The position numbers were made by a program, and so were the translations under genes. The notes under the pieces are model-generated. The model saw nothing but the letters and a program-made list of their open reading frames with translations. It had not been told where the DNA came from and did not search any database. Shown one piece after another: positions 52,471-60,891 of a stretch of DNA of 64,000 nt. Origin of the DNA: JBBTTE01 sp038064375 (GTDB taxonomy: Bacteria; Patescibacteriota; Saccharimonadia; Saccharimonadales; UBA4665); contig JBBTTF010000001.1 of the NCBI GenBank assembly GCA_038064375.1, positions 248,001-312,000 of the forward strand, given 5' to 3'. The number at the start of each line of letters is the position of its first letter. The first letter of the stretch is position 1.

Positions 52471-53029
52471 AGCTAATCAGCCCAAAACTATCTTTTTGCC
52501 AACTCAAGTGGTTGGTCCAGTTGATGTCTCTAGACTATTGCGCGAGATTGAAGCAATTGACGAGGCCTTGCTGCAGCTAAGCCTACGCTCAGCCGGTGCC
52601 AACGTCAAAATGCCCAAAACTACTCTGATGATGGATAAAACTATCGAGCAGAATGAGCTCAACCTGCTCCAAGAAGCAGACCGAAAAGCTCTGAGCGGAC
52701 TGCTTTCGGCGGCCAAAGAGCGTGCTCCACGTCTGCACATTAGTTTTAGTGCTGATCCTTCGCCGGTTTTTATCGATAAGTTGGTAGGTTGGTTGCGCAA
52801 AGAGATCCATCCTTTCTTGTTATTGAGCGTTGGTTTGCAGCCAACAATCGGCGCTGGCTGCATGGTGCGCAGCATTAACCACCGCTTTGATTTGTCACTA
52901 CGGCAAGATTTTGCCAAGAAGCGCGACCTGTTGATGCAACAGCTTATTCAGCAACCGGCCGCTAATCCGGTAGCTAAGACTCAAGTGCAGCCACAGCCAC
53001 AGCCCCAAGCTCAAGGAGTCGCATCATGA
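52460..53029 (+). CDS. F-type ATPase delta-like subunit
   Basis: 189 residues from GTG 52460, which overlaps the stop of the b gene by 11 nt (an ATG at 52421 would lie deep inside b). The LLSVGLQPTIGAGCMVRSINHRFDLSLR segment resembles the delta C-terminal beta region that joins b to F1. Ends with a Pro/Gln tail. Weak identity; position between b and alpha supports it. Confidence 0.68.
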   Translation: MAPKANQPKTIFLPTQVVGPVDVSRLLREIEAIDEALLQLSLRSAGANVKMPKTTLMMDKTIEQNELNLLQEADRKALSGLLSAAKERAPRLHISFSADPSPVFIDKLVGWLRKEIHPFLLLSVGLQPTIGAGCMVRSINHRFDLSLRQDFAKKRDLLMQQLIQQPAANPVAKTQVQPQPQPQAQGVAS

Positions 53030-54651
53030 GTTCTGGTAGCACGCACTTTGAGAAGCTAGTTAATGCAGGTAATCCAATTGGCGAAGTTATTGCGGTTGAG
53101 AAGTTCTTGATTAAGATTCGCGGGCTTCAGCCGTGTGCTGTTCACGCATTGATCATGTTTGACAACGGTGCCAAAGGTTTTGTGCACCAAGTTCATACCG
53201 ATCACGTGGTGGTGCTATATCTGGGTTCTGACAATGTGCGAATTGGTGCAATTGCCGTAGTTCAGCACCAAGAGCTGGTCTGCAAGGTCGGCAAGAATTA
53301 TGTTGGGCGAGTCGTGTCTGTGACTGGTGATCCCCTAGACGGTAAGGGTCCGATTGCCGCTGAGACTAGCTGGCCGGTGTTTAATACTGCACCATCGCTT
53401 TATGAGAGAAAACTGGTTGAAGATCAGGTGGAAAGTGGTGTCATGGCCATCGATTCACTGTTCCCAATCGTGCGTGGCCAGCGTATGGCGCTACTAGGTG
53501 ATAGCAAGTCCGGCAAGAGTACCTTGGCGACGCAGCTAACAATTAACCAAAAGAACACCGACCAAATAGTGGTCTATTGTCTGATTGCTAAGCGCCGAAG
53601 CGATATCGACACCCTGCTAACCCGCCTCCAAGAAAACGGCGGTATGGATCGGGCGATTGTCGTCGTGTCGACGATGTTTGAGTCGCTGATTATGAGCTAC
53701 ATTGCGCCTTACGTGGCTTGCTCAATGGCCGAATATCTTTGGCAGAAGTGCGACCAAGATACGATTATTATCTACGATGACTTAACCTCACATGCCCACG
53801 CTTACCGAGAGGTGGCGCTAATGTCAGGCGTTAGCCCGGGCCGCGATAGTTACCCAGGAGATATGTTCTATGCACACTCTAGCTTGCTTGAAAGAGCGGG
53901 CCGTCTTGATAGTAACGGACGTTGCTTAACCAGCGTGCCGGTAGTGCATGCTGCTAACGGTGATATTACGGCCTATCTGCCAACCAACATTATGTCTATT
54001 ACTGACGGTCAGTGGATTCTTGATATGGACATCTTCCGTGGCGGCATTCGTCCGGCTGTTAGCATGGGTCTAAGCGTGACCCGTGCTGGTGGTGTTGGTC
54101 ACAACAAGCGCCAAAAAGACTTGGCTGCTAAGACGCTGAAGATCTTGGCTGATTATCGACAGGCTGAGGAGTTCTCGCACTTTGGTTCTGAGCTGGCGAT
54201 TGAAGCTAGGCGAGCACTGGCTATCGGTAAGAATATCTTCGAGATTTTGACTCAAGGCCCTGGTGACACTTTCTCACTAACGGCTCAACAGCTGATGTTT
54301 GATCTGGTACTAAATATTGGTGATGGCGAAGAACTAGACATCAATAATCTCAAGTTAAACGTATCAGAATATGCCGCTAAGATCACCAAGGACGAAGAGT
54401 TTGAAGCTATTCGTGATCAACTAAAGACTAAGTGCATTGTTGAGCTCAAGGGTGCTCCTGAGGCTGAAGACAAGAAGCCTGACGAGCCTGCAGCTGAGGG
54501 CGACAAACCAGCCGAGAAGCCTGACAAACAGGATGCCAAGGATGACAAGGCAAAAGATAAAAAGGACGACAAAAAAGATGACAAGGCAAAGTCCAAAGAC
54601 AAAGAAAAGGACGAAGCCAAGGATAAAGAGCTGGCGGAGGCAAAATCATGA
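53026..54651 (+). CDS. F1 ATPase alpha-like subunit with charged C-terminal tail
   Basis: 541 residues. Walker A GDSKSGKS (158-165) replaces the common GDRQTGKT; VGRVVSVTGDPLDGKG, DDLTSHAHAYRE, SPGRDSYPGDMFYAHSSLLERAG and the arginine-finger region GLSVTRAGGVG are all recognisable. The N-terminal delta-binding helix is short. The last 75 residues are almost only Lys, Asp, Glu, Ala and Pro. Divergent from ordinary AtpA throughout. Confidence 0.9.
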   Translation: MSSGSTHFEKLVNAGNPIGEVIAVEKFLIKIRGLQPCAVHALIMFDNGAKGFVHQVHTDHVVVLYLGSDNVRIGAIAVVQHQELVCKVGKNYVGRVVSVTGDPLDGKGPIAAETSWPVFNTAPSLYERKLVEDQVESGVMAIDSLFPIVRGQRMALLGDSKSGKSTLATQLTINQKNTDQIVVYCLIAKRRSDIDTLLTRLQENGGMDRAIVVVSTMFESLIMSYIAPYVACSMAEYLWQKCDQDTIIIYDDLTSHAHAYREVALMSGVSPGRDSYPGDMFYAHSSLLERAGRLDSNGRCLTSVPVVHAANGDITAYLPTNIMSITDGQWILDMDIFRGGIRPAVSMGLSVTRAGGVGHNKRQKDLAAKTLKILADYRQAEEFSHFGSELAIEARRALAIGKNIFEILTQGPGDTFSLTAQQLMFDLVLNIGDGEELDINNLKLNVSEYAAKITKDEEFEAIRDQLKTKCIVELKGAPEAEDKKPDEPAAEGDKPAEKPDKQDAKDDKAKDKKDDKKDDKAKSKDKEKDEAKDKELAEAKS

Positions 54652-55511
54652 AGCGCCCTAGCGAAATTGCTAAAGAGGAAGACTCAATGGCAGTACTGAC
54701 TGAGCTAACTAGCGCCTTCGAAGGTGTGGCCGGTATGCGCATCGCCGAAGTTAAGAACAAGGTTTTGCAATCTACCAAGTTCTTTGATCAATTGTGGGGC
54801 ATTTACACTCAGGTACGGGTTGATGGAGATTTTGGCTTTAATGGTGGCAAGGACGACAGCGACGTAATTCAAAAAGAACTGTTCATTATTATCACCGCTG
54901 AAGGTGGCTTTAGTGGTGACATCGACCTGAAGTTAGTCGAAATGGTGCTACAAGCCTATGACAAAGAGAAGAATGATATTATCGTCATTGGTCACCACGG
55001 CGCGATGCAGTTATCGCAACGAGGTGTGGAGTACAAAAAGTACTTTAAGCTACCGACTAAGGACCAGAATATCAATGTCACGCCGATAATTCGCGAGGTT
55101 GTGCAGTACAAGTCTACTAAGTTGTTCTACCAAGAATACGTTTCGTTGTTGATTCAGGATGTAAAGCGGATCGAATTATCAGCGGCAGTCAAGGAGCTCA
55201 CCGAGACTACCGACAAGCCGGAAGATCTTATTAGTGAAGCTAACTATATCTTTGAGCCAAACGCCTATGCTGTGGCTGATCACTTGGAACGCTCCATGAT
55301 GCAGATATCTATTAGTCAGTTGATTCTAGAATCCAAGCTTGCACAGTATGCCTCACGTTTCCGAGCTATGAGTCAGTCGCACCAACGAGCTGGCGAGACC
55401 AAAGCCGAGCTACACCTAGCCTATAACCGGGCGCGACGAAACGTTAAGGATGAGCGTCTCAAAGAGATCGTTAACGGGCTCAAAAAAGCTCAGAGCGGAG
55501 CAAAAACATAA
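54648..55511 (+). CDS. F1 ATPase gamma-like subunit
   Basis: 287 residues. The C-terminal helix QYASRFRAMSQSHQRAGETKAELHLAYNRARRNVKDERLKEIVNG matches the gamma rotor helix, while the N-terminal pair is much altered (FEGVAGMRIAEVKNKVLQST instead of RI.SVKNTQKITKAM). Rossmann-like centre ELFIIITAEGGFSG. Start overlaps alpha by 4 nt, stop overlaps beta by 1 nt. Confidence 0.85.
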   Translation: MKRPSEIAKEEDSMAVLTELTSAFEGVAGMRIAEVKNKVLQSTKFFDQLWGIYTQVRVDGDFGFNGGKDDSDVIQKELFIIITAEGGFSGDIDLKLVEMVLQAYDKEKNDIIVIGHHGAMQLSQRGVEYKKYFKLPTKDQNINVTPIIREVVQYKSTKLFYQEYVSLLIQDVKRIELSAAVKELTETTDKPEDLISEANYIFEPNAYAVADHLERSMMQISISQLILESKLAQYASRFRAMSQSHQRAGETKAELHLAYNRARRNVKDERLKEIVNGLKKAQSGAKT

Positions 55512-56815
55512 TGGCGGGCGTTGTAACAACAGTCAAAGACATTATTATTCGAGCTCAGTTTGATGATGATCCACCAAATCTTAACGAATTGATTGAGGTC
55601 GAAAACAACTACGGAACCCAGCTATTGGTCGACCACTTTGAACCGGGCGGAATCGCCTACTGCTTAAACGTTAGGGCTGATTCACGAATCACCAAAGGTA
55701 TGGCCGTTAAGCGTACCGGCAAAGGTATTGAGATACCCGTAGGAGACGCCACTATCGGCCGTGTCCTAAATGCCTTGGGCGACCCAGTAGATAGCGGCGG
55801 ACCATTGGACCCTAAGACTGTGCCACGCAAAGACATCAACACTTTGCCTGGTCGTACCACTGACTTCACTGTTGCTAAGCCAGAAATCCTAGAAACAGGT
55901 ATTAAGGTCATCGACTTCTTCACGCCTTTTGTTAAGGGCCGCAAGATTGGCATTATTGGTGGTGCCGGTGTCGGTAAAACGGTACTAACCATGGAGTTGA
56001 TTAACAACATTGCCCAGAGTGGTAGCGGTCTATCGTTCTTTGCCGGTATTGGTGAGCGTATTCGTGAAGGTCATGAACTATACATGACACTTAAGGAAAA
56101 CGATCTTCTCAAGAACACCTGTATGTACTTCGGGCAGATGAATGAAAACCCTGTCCAACGTGCCCTTGTCGGTATTTCTGCTACGGCTGCGGCCGAGTAT
56201 TTCCGCGATGAGCAACACAAGAACATTCTGTTCTTTGCTGACAACATGTTCCGTTTTGTCCAAGCTCGCAACGAGCTAGCTACCATCATGGACCAAGTTC
56301 CTAACGAAGGTGGTTATGAGCCGACTATCTTCTCCGACGTTAAGATCCTTCAAGATCGGCTTAGCTCCAATGAGAATGGTTCAATCACTTCGGTGCAAAC
56401 GATTTATGTCCCTGCCGATGACGTCAGTGACCCCGCTGTGCAGTTCATTCAACACGAAATGGACTCAATCATCGTCCTCTCACGAAAAGTTGCCGAACAG
56501 GGAATTCGTCCTGCCGTCGACCTCAACATGACCACCTCCTCACTATTGACGCCAGAAATCGTCGGCGAACGTCACTATTTGTTGAGTGTTCAGGTACAGG
56601 CTTTGCTTCAGAAGTACGAATCGCTGCGCGGAATCATCGCGATTATCGGCGAGAACGAACTTAGCCCAGCCGACCGCTCGGACTACGCCAAGGCCAAGAA
56701 GCTGATCGCCAACTTTACTCAGAACATGACCGTTATGACTAAGCACAATGGCATCGAAGGCGACTTCTTCACCCGTGAGGATACTCTAAAGAGCATCGAG
56801 GAAATTATCGTATGA
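55511..56815 (+). CDS. F1 ATPase beta-like subunit
   Basis: 434 residues. Walker A GGAGVGKT (150-157), catalytic glutamate in GERIREGHELY, QMNENPVQRALVGISATAAAEYFRD, DNMFRFVQARNELA, VYVPADDVSDPA (here IYVPADD). The DELSEED stretch is reduced to NELSPADR. All residues needed for ATP hydrolysis appear in place, so the enzyme is probably active. Shorter than AtpD of most bacteria (about 460-480). Confidence 0.93.
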   Translation: MAGVVTTVKDIIIRAQFDDDPPNLNELIEVENNYGTQLLVDHFEPGGIAYCLNVRADSRITKGMAVKRTGKGIEIPVGDATIGRVLNALGDPVDSGGPLDPKTVPRKDINTLPGRTTDFTVAKPEILETGIKVIDFFTPFVKGRKIGIIGGAGVGKTVLTMELINNIAQSGSGLSFFAGIGERIREGHELYMTLKENDLLKNTCMYFGQMNENPVQRALVGISATAAAEYFRDEQHKNILFFADNMFRFVQARNELATIMDQVPNEGGYEPTIFSDVKILQDRLSSNENGSITSVQTIYVPADDVSDPAVQFIQHEMDSIIVLSRKVAEQGIRPAVDLNMTTSSLLTPEIVGERHYLLSVQVQALLQKYESLRGIIAIIGENELSPADRSDYAKAKKLIANFTQNMTVMTKHNGIEGDFFTREDTLKSIEEIIV

Positions 56816-57210
56816 GTTCAGATGAGTCTAAGGATGGTGCCGAAGACGCAGAAGCAGAAGAAGTCGATCCAGTAGTCGCCAAATCTCAGGTAACAGACCA
56901 AAAGTCCGAAAAAGAGCAAAAAAAAGTTCTCGAACAGCTAAGTAAAAGCAAAGACAACAGCAAGCTCAGCATGGAGGTGCTTATACACTCGCCATTTCGC
57001 GAATACTATAATGGCCCAGCCTTTAGTGTTTCTGCTAAGAATGACACCGGACCTTTCGATGTTTTGCCGCAACATCACAACTTTATTTCATTGCTAACTG
57101 ATTGCGATGTCGTAGTTCGTACGGTGAGTGAGGGCGAGCAGCGCTTTAGTATCTCCGGCGGAATAATTCACGTCAAAGCCGACAAGCTGGTCGTCTTCTT
57201 AGATGTTTAG
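56812..57210 (+). CDS. F1 ATPase epsilon-like subunit, N-terminal domain only
   Basis: 132 residues. About 45 charged residues at the N-terminus precede a beta-sandwich similar to epsilon (LSMEVLIHSPFREYYNG, FDVLPQHHNFISLL, ISGGIIHVKADKLVVFLD). The C-terminal helical domain, which inhibits ATP hydrolysis in other epsilons, is absent. Overlaps beta by 4 nt and ends the operon. Confidence 0.75.
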   Translation: MSSDESKDGAEDAEAEEVDPVVAKSQVTDQKSEKEQKKVLEQLSKSKDNSKLSMEVLIHSPFREYYNGPAFSVSAKNDTGPFDVLPQHHNFISLLTDCDVVVRTVSEGEQRFSISGGIIHVKADKLVVFLDV

Positions 57211-57239
57211 TCATCAAAGTTTGATAAAATAGATAGTCT

Positions 57240-58271
57240 ATGGCAAAAAAAGTTTATGTTGGAATGTCCGGTGGCGTTGATTCGTCCGTAACCGCTGCCT
57301 TGCTCAAGCAACAAGGCTACGAAGTCACGGGCGTATACATGAAGAACTGGAGCCAAGATTTACCAGGTTTTGTTTGCCCTTGGAAAGAGGATTATCAAGA
57401 TGCCAAGCGCGTTGCTGTTCAGCTTGGGATCGATTTTAAGTTATATGATTTTGAGACAGAGTACCGTCAAAAAGTCGTTGACTACATGGTGGCTGAGTAT
57501 CAGGCGGGACGAACGCCTAATCCGGACGTCATGTGCAATCAAGAAGTTAAGTTCAAATTATTTTTGGACGCTTGTTTAGAAGACGGTGCTGATATGATCG
57601 CCACCGGCCATTACGCGCGCATTAAAGATGGGCAGTTGCTCAAGGGTCTTGATGACAACAAAGATCAATCTTACTTTTTGTATCGTGTGACTTCTTCTGC
57701 TCTGGACAAGAGCCTAATGCCAATTGGTGAGCTTGAGAAGCCCGAAGTGCGACGCCTAGCCACGGAGTTTGGCCTTGCCACAGCCGACAAAAAGGATAGT
57801 CAGGGAATTTGTTTTGTTGGTAAGGTTGGGATCAAGGAGTTCTTATTGCACGAACTCGGTCCGCAGCCTCGTGGTCCAATAATTGATCAACAGGGCCACG
57901 AGATCGGTCAGCATGATGGCGCCATCTTCTACACCATTGGCCAGCGGCACGGTCTTGATGTTGGTGGGGGATTGCCATACTACGTGTCGCGCAAGGACAT
58001 CAAGACAAATACTATATATGTGACAACCAACTTAGACGACGCTAACTTGTGGACAAAGGATGTCGAGCTTCAAGATTTACACTGGATTAATTCTGCGCCT
58101 GAGAAAGGCAAGACTTACCAAGCACGTTTACGTTACCGTGGGCCTTTGATCGAGTGCACGGTTTATGGTGGTAAGTTGATGCTGAGCGAACCGCAGCGCG
58201 GTCTTGCCGCCGGTCAGTCTGCCGTTATTTATGATGGAGATCTTGTTATGGGTGGCGGAATTCTGAGCTAG
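57240..58271 (+). CDS. mnmA: tRNA-specific 2-thiouridylase
   Basis: 343 residues. Makes 2-thiouridine at U34 of Glu, Gln and Lys tRNAs. P-loop GMSGGVDSSVTAALL, catalytic cysteines in NPDVMCNQEVKF and DSQGICFVGKV, GHYARI, IGQRHGLDVGG. Sulfur would come from the cysteine desulfurase at 50596. Convergent with the next gene by 4 nt. TGATAAAAT ends 9 nt before the ATG; no Shine-Dalgarno. Confidence 0.96.
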   Translation: MAKKVYVGMSGGVDSSVTAALLKQQGYEVTGVYMKNWSQDLPGFVCPWKEDYQDAKRVAVQLGIDFKLYDFETEYRQKVVDYMVAEYQAGRTPNPDVMCNQEVKFKLFLDACLEDGADMIATGHYARIKDGQLLKGLDDNKDQSYFLYRVTSSALDKSLMPIGELEKPEVRRLATEFGLATADKKDSQGICFVGKVGIKEFLLHELGPQPRGPIIDQQGHEIGQHDGAIFYTIGQRHGLDVGGGLPYYVSRKDIKTNTIYVTTNLDDANLWTKDVELQDLHWINSAPEKGKTYQARLRYRGPLIECTVYGGKLMLSEPQRGLAAGQSAVIYDGDLVMGGGILS

Positions 58272-58615
58272 ATAAGACCTGAAGGGTATTGAGACATTGC
58301 AGTGGAGTCATGCCCCATGCGGTTGTGTGATTCAGCAGCTTCTGCCACTTCATTCTCGGCCTCGCTGACGACATCGAGGATAGTGTCCAAGCTGGCTGCC
58401 TGTGAAATCAATGATGTCAGGTCTTCTTCTGATAGCGGATCTTTAGCGCCTGACTCTATGTTCCCATGAATTTTACCCAAAACACGAGCGGCAAAATCAA
58501 AGTTTTCGGCTTTCTCAAACAATTTAGCAGCAGATTTAGCGTAGTCACCTGATGCCGCAGCGGTATCTATGTCGACGACTTTTAGGCTAGGCGTGGGTTC
58601 TTTATCTAAGCTCAT
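58268..58615 (-). CDS. Hypothetical acidic protein under a consensus promoter
   Basis: 115 residues, acidic and helical (SAAKLFEKAENFDFAARVLGKI, later ASLDTILDVVSEAENEVAEAAE). No family recognised. Divergent from alaS with only 62 nt between starts. The promoter (separate entry) is an exact consensus, suggesting strong expression. Confidence 0.62.
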   Translation of the reverse strand: MSLDKEPTPSLKVVDIDTAAASGDYAKSAAKLFEKAENFDFAARVLGKIHGNIESGAKDPLSEEDLTSLISQAASLDTILDVVSEAENEVAEAAESHNRMGHDSTAMSQYPSGLI

Positions 58616-58626
58616 AATTGAATAAG

Positions 58627-58655
58627 ATTATACGTATTATATCATAATATGTCAA
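58627..58655 (-). promoter_or_regulatory. Exact consensus sigma-70 promoter
   Basis: On the minus strand TTGACA (58655-58650), 17-nt spacer, TATAAT (58632-58627). The -10 ends 11 nt before the ATG at 58615, so the mRNA would have a leader of about 4-5 nt. The alaS -10 lies on the other strand 6 nt beyond its -35. Confidence 0.8.
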
Positions 58656-58677
58656 GTCTCTGGTACAATTAACAGAT

Positions 58678-60561
58678 ATGACAGCACAGGAAATTCGTAA
58701 GGCGTATCTAGACTTTTTTGTGGAGCGACAGCACAAAGCTATTCCACGAGCTCTGTTGGTGCCGTACAACGATCCGACGACTTTATTTACGGGTTCTGGC
58801 ATGCAGCCGCTGTTGCCATATCTGTTGGGGGAGTCGCATCAGGACGGTGTTCGACTAGTTGATAGCCAGACTTGCTTGCGAGCCCAAGACATAGAGGACG
58901 TTGGCGACAACCGACACACAACTTTCTTTGAAATGCTTGGCAACTGGAGCTTGGGCGATTACTTTAAGCAGCAGCAGATTCGCTGGTTCTTCGAGTTCTT
59001 AGTCGACAAAGTGGGGCTTGATCCCAATAAGATTTACGTTACATGTTTTATTGGCAGTGAAGAGTACGGTATTGAGCGTGATGACGTTTCGGCCAAAGTC
59101 TGGCAAGAGCTATTTGCAGAGAAGGGAATTGATAATAAGATTGTCGCCATCGGCAGTCAAGCCGAGGGTGATGCCAAGGGTATGCAGGGCGGCCGAATAT
59201 TCTTTTATGATGACGGCGAAAACTGGTGGAGCCGTGGCGGTGGTCTCGACAAAACTCCCATGGGTGATCCTTGCGGTCCTGATAGCGAAGTGTTCTATGA
59301 CTTTGGCGACCAAAATCACGCTGATGGTTATGGCTTGCCGCATCCTGCCAGCGATTCCGGACGATTTATGGAGATTGGCAACCAAGTCTTCATGCAATAC
59401 CAGCGAACCGAAGAAGGCTTTAAGCCTTTGGCCAAGCAAAACGTAGACTTTGGTGGTGGTCTGGAGCGAATCGCCGCCGCCAGTATCGATAGTCCCGACG
59501 TTTTCCGTATCAGTTTGTTGCAGCCAATTATCACTCAGCTTGAGGAGATTTCTGGTAAAAAATACGATAGTCACACCGAAAGCATGCGTGTCATCGCCGA
59601 CCATCTTCGTGCTGCTACTTTCTTAGCGGTTGATGGAATTGCACCAAGCAATAAAGAGCAGGGCTACGTTATGCGTCGCTTGCTGCGTCGCGCTATTCGT
59701 TTTGCTTTTGACCTTGGTATTGAGCAGAACTTTTTGGAGCAGGTAGTACCAGTCATCACAGATATGTATAAAGACGATTTTCCAGAAGTTGCCGACAGCC
59801 GTGACAAAGTCATCGAGACTCTTATAAAAGAGGAGAAAGTCTTCCGCCAGACACTTCGCAAAGGCCTAAAAGAGTTTAACAAGCTATCCGGCCAAGAACT
59901 GACCGGCGAAATCGTCTTCAAGCTATACGACACATATGGATTTCCAACCGAACTGACCTTTGAGGAAGCATTCAAACAAGATTTGCCAGTCGCCAAAACT
60001 GCTCAAAAAGATTTCGAAAACCTAATGACCGAGCAGCGCCAACGCTCCCAGACAGCTAGTAAAGGCACCTTTAAGGGCGGACTTGGTGGTCAGACGATGC
60101 AGCACAAAAAGTATCACACAGCGACGCACCTCATGTACCAAGCTCTAAGAGATGTCTTGGGCGATCACGTCATTCAACGTGGCTCCAACATCACCGAAGA
60201 ACGCTTAAGATTCGACTTTAGCCACCCTGAGAAGGTTACAAAGGAACAGTTAGATACAGTCGAAAATATCGTTAATGAACAGATAGCCAAAGACTTAAAA
60301 GTCTCGTTTGAGGAATACCCAACTCAGGTAGCGATCGAAGAGAAGGGTGCGCTTGGTCAGTTTGGTGACCGTTATGGCGACACGGTCAAAGTCTATAGGA
60401 TGGTCGCCGACGGCGCCGATCAGCCATTCAGCTTCGAAATCTGCGGCGGCCCACACGTAGATCACACTCTGCAACTCTTTGAGGATGGCAAAAAATTCAA
60501 AATCCTAAAAGAAGAGTCCTCATCCGCCGGCATTCGTCGAATCAAAGCCGTTTTGCAATAA
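58678..60561 (+). CDS. alaS: Alanyl-tRNA synthetase, lacking the C-Ala domain
   Basis: 627 residues versus about 875 in E. coli. Class II core (LFTGSGMQPLLPYLLG; FFEMLGNWSLGDYF; GGGLERIAA) is followed by the editing domain with HTATH and CGGPHVD. The C-terminal C-Ala domain, which helps editing and dimerisation, is absent; the protein ends at the editing domain with SSSAGIRRIKAVL. TGGTACAAT (extended -10) ends 8 nt before the ATG. Confidence 0.96.
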   Translation: MTAQEIRKAYLDFFVERQHKAIPRALLVPYNDPTTLFTGSGMQPLLPYLLGESHQDGVRLVDSQTCLRAQDIEDVGDNRHTTFFEMLGNWSLGDYFKQQQIRWFFEFLVDKVGLDPNKIYVTCFIGSEEYGIERDDVSAKVWQELFAEKGIDNKIVAIGSQAEGDAKGMQGGRIFFYDDGENWWSRGGGLDKTPMGDPCGPDSEVFYDFGDQNHADGYGLPHPASDSGRFMEIGNQVFMQYQRTEEGFKPLAKQNVDFGGGLERIAAASIDSPDVFRISLLQPIITQLEEISGKKYDSHTESMRVIADHLRAATFLAVDGIAPSNKEQGYVMRRLLRRAIRFAFDLGIEQNFLEQVVPVITDMYKDDFPEVADSRDKVIETLIKEEKVFRQTLRKGLKEFNKLSGQELTGEIVFKLYDTYGFPTELTFEEAFKQDLPVAKTAQKDFENLMTEQRQRSQTASKGTFKGGLGGQTMQHKKYHTATHLMYQALRDVLGDHVIQRGSNITEERLRFDFSHPEKVTKEQLDTVENIVNEQIAKDLKVSFEEYPTQVAIEEKGALGQFGDRYGDTVKVYRMVADGADQPFSFEICGGPHVDHTLQLFEDGKKFKILKEESSSAGIRRIKAVLQ

Positions 60562-60564
60562 TTC

Positions 60565-60579
60565 TTAAGCGGCGCTTAA
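60565..60579 (+). other. Small palindrome after alaS
   Basis: TTAAGC-GGC-GCTTAA, 6-bp stem, without a following U run; a weak transcription end or processing signal. Confidence 0.3.
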
Positions 60580-60586
60580 AAACTAT

Positions 60587-60615
60587 TTGACAACACCCCC
60601 ACAGCCCTATACCAT
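60587..60615 (+). promoter_or_regulatory. Promoter of the secreted repeat-protein operon
   Basis: TTGACA, 17-nt spacer, TACCAT. The leader is A-rich and has no clear Shine-Dalgarno before the ATG at 60655. Confidence 0.72.
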
Positions 60616-60654
60616 AACCGTATTAGCTAAAAACTAACTAAAAACAAAAACAAA

Positions 60655-60891
60655 ATGAAAAACAAACGACTAGATGTCAATCAAGATGGCATTGCCCACC
60701 TGGGCCTGCTACTATTTATGATCCTTGTATTCGCAGCCATTGGCTTTGCTGGCTATAGAGTAATGTACCGTGATGCTGACTCAGCAAACACAATCTCAGA
60801 AAGCTCTATCAATAGTGCCACTGGTGAGGAAGAAGCAACTGCCGGCAACTCCGCATTAACCAGTGATAACCTTACAGAGGAGAACCAGTAA
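60655..60891 (+). CDS. Small single-TM protein of the surface operon
   Basis: 78 residues: polar start (NKRLDVNQDG), one TM helix (IAHLGLLLFMILVFAAIGFAGYRVM), then an acidic extracytoplasmic tail. This style of N-terminus (GxxHLxLLL, then AIGFAGYR) resembles other putative Saccharibacteria exported proteins. Stop overlaps the ATG of the next gene by 1 nt. Confidence 0.6.
   Translation: MKNKRLDVNQDGIAHLGLLLFMILVFAAIGFAGYRVMYRDADSANTISESSINSATGEEEATAGNSALTSDNLTEENQ

Noticed and set aside
60655..60891. Type IV pilin-like N-terminus
   Set aside because: The TM helix starts after NQDG, but the conserved Glu at +5 is His and no processing motif is convincing.
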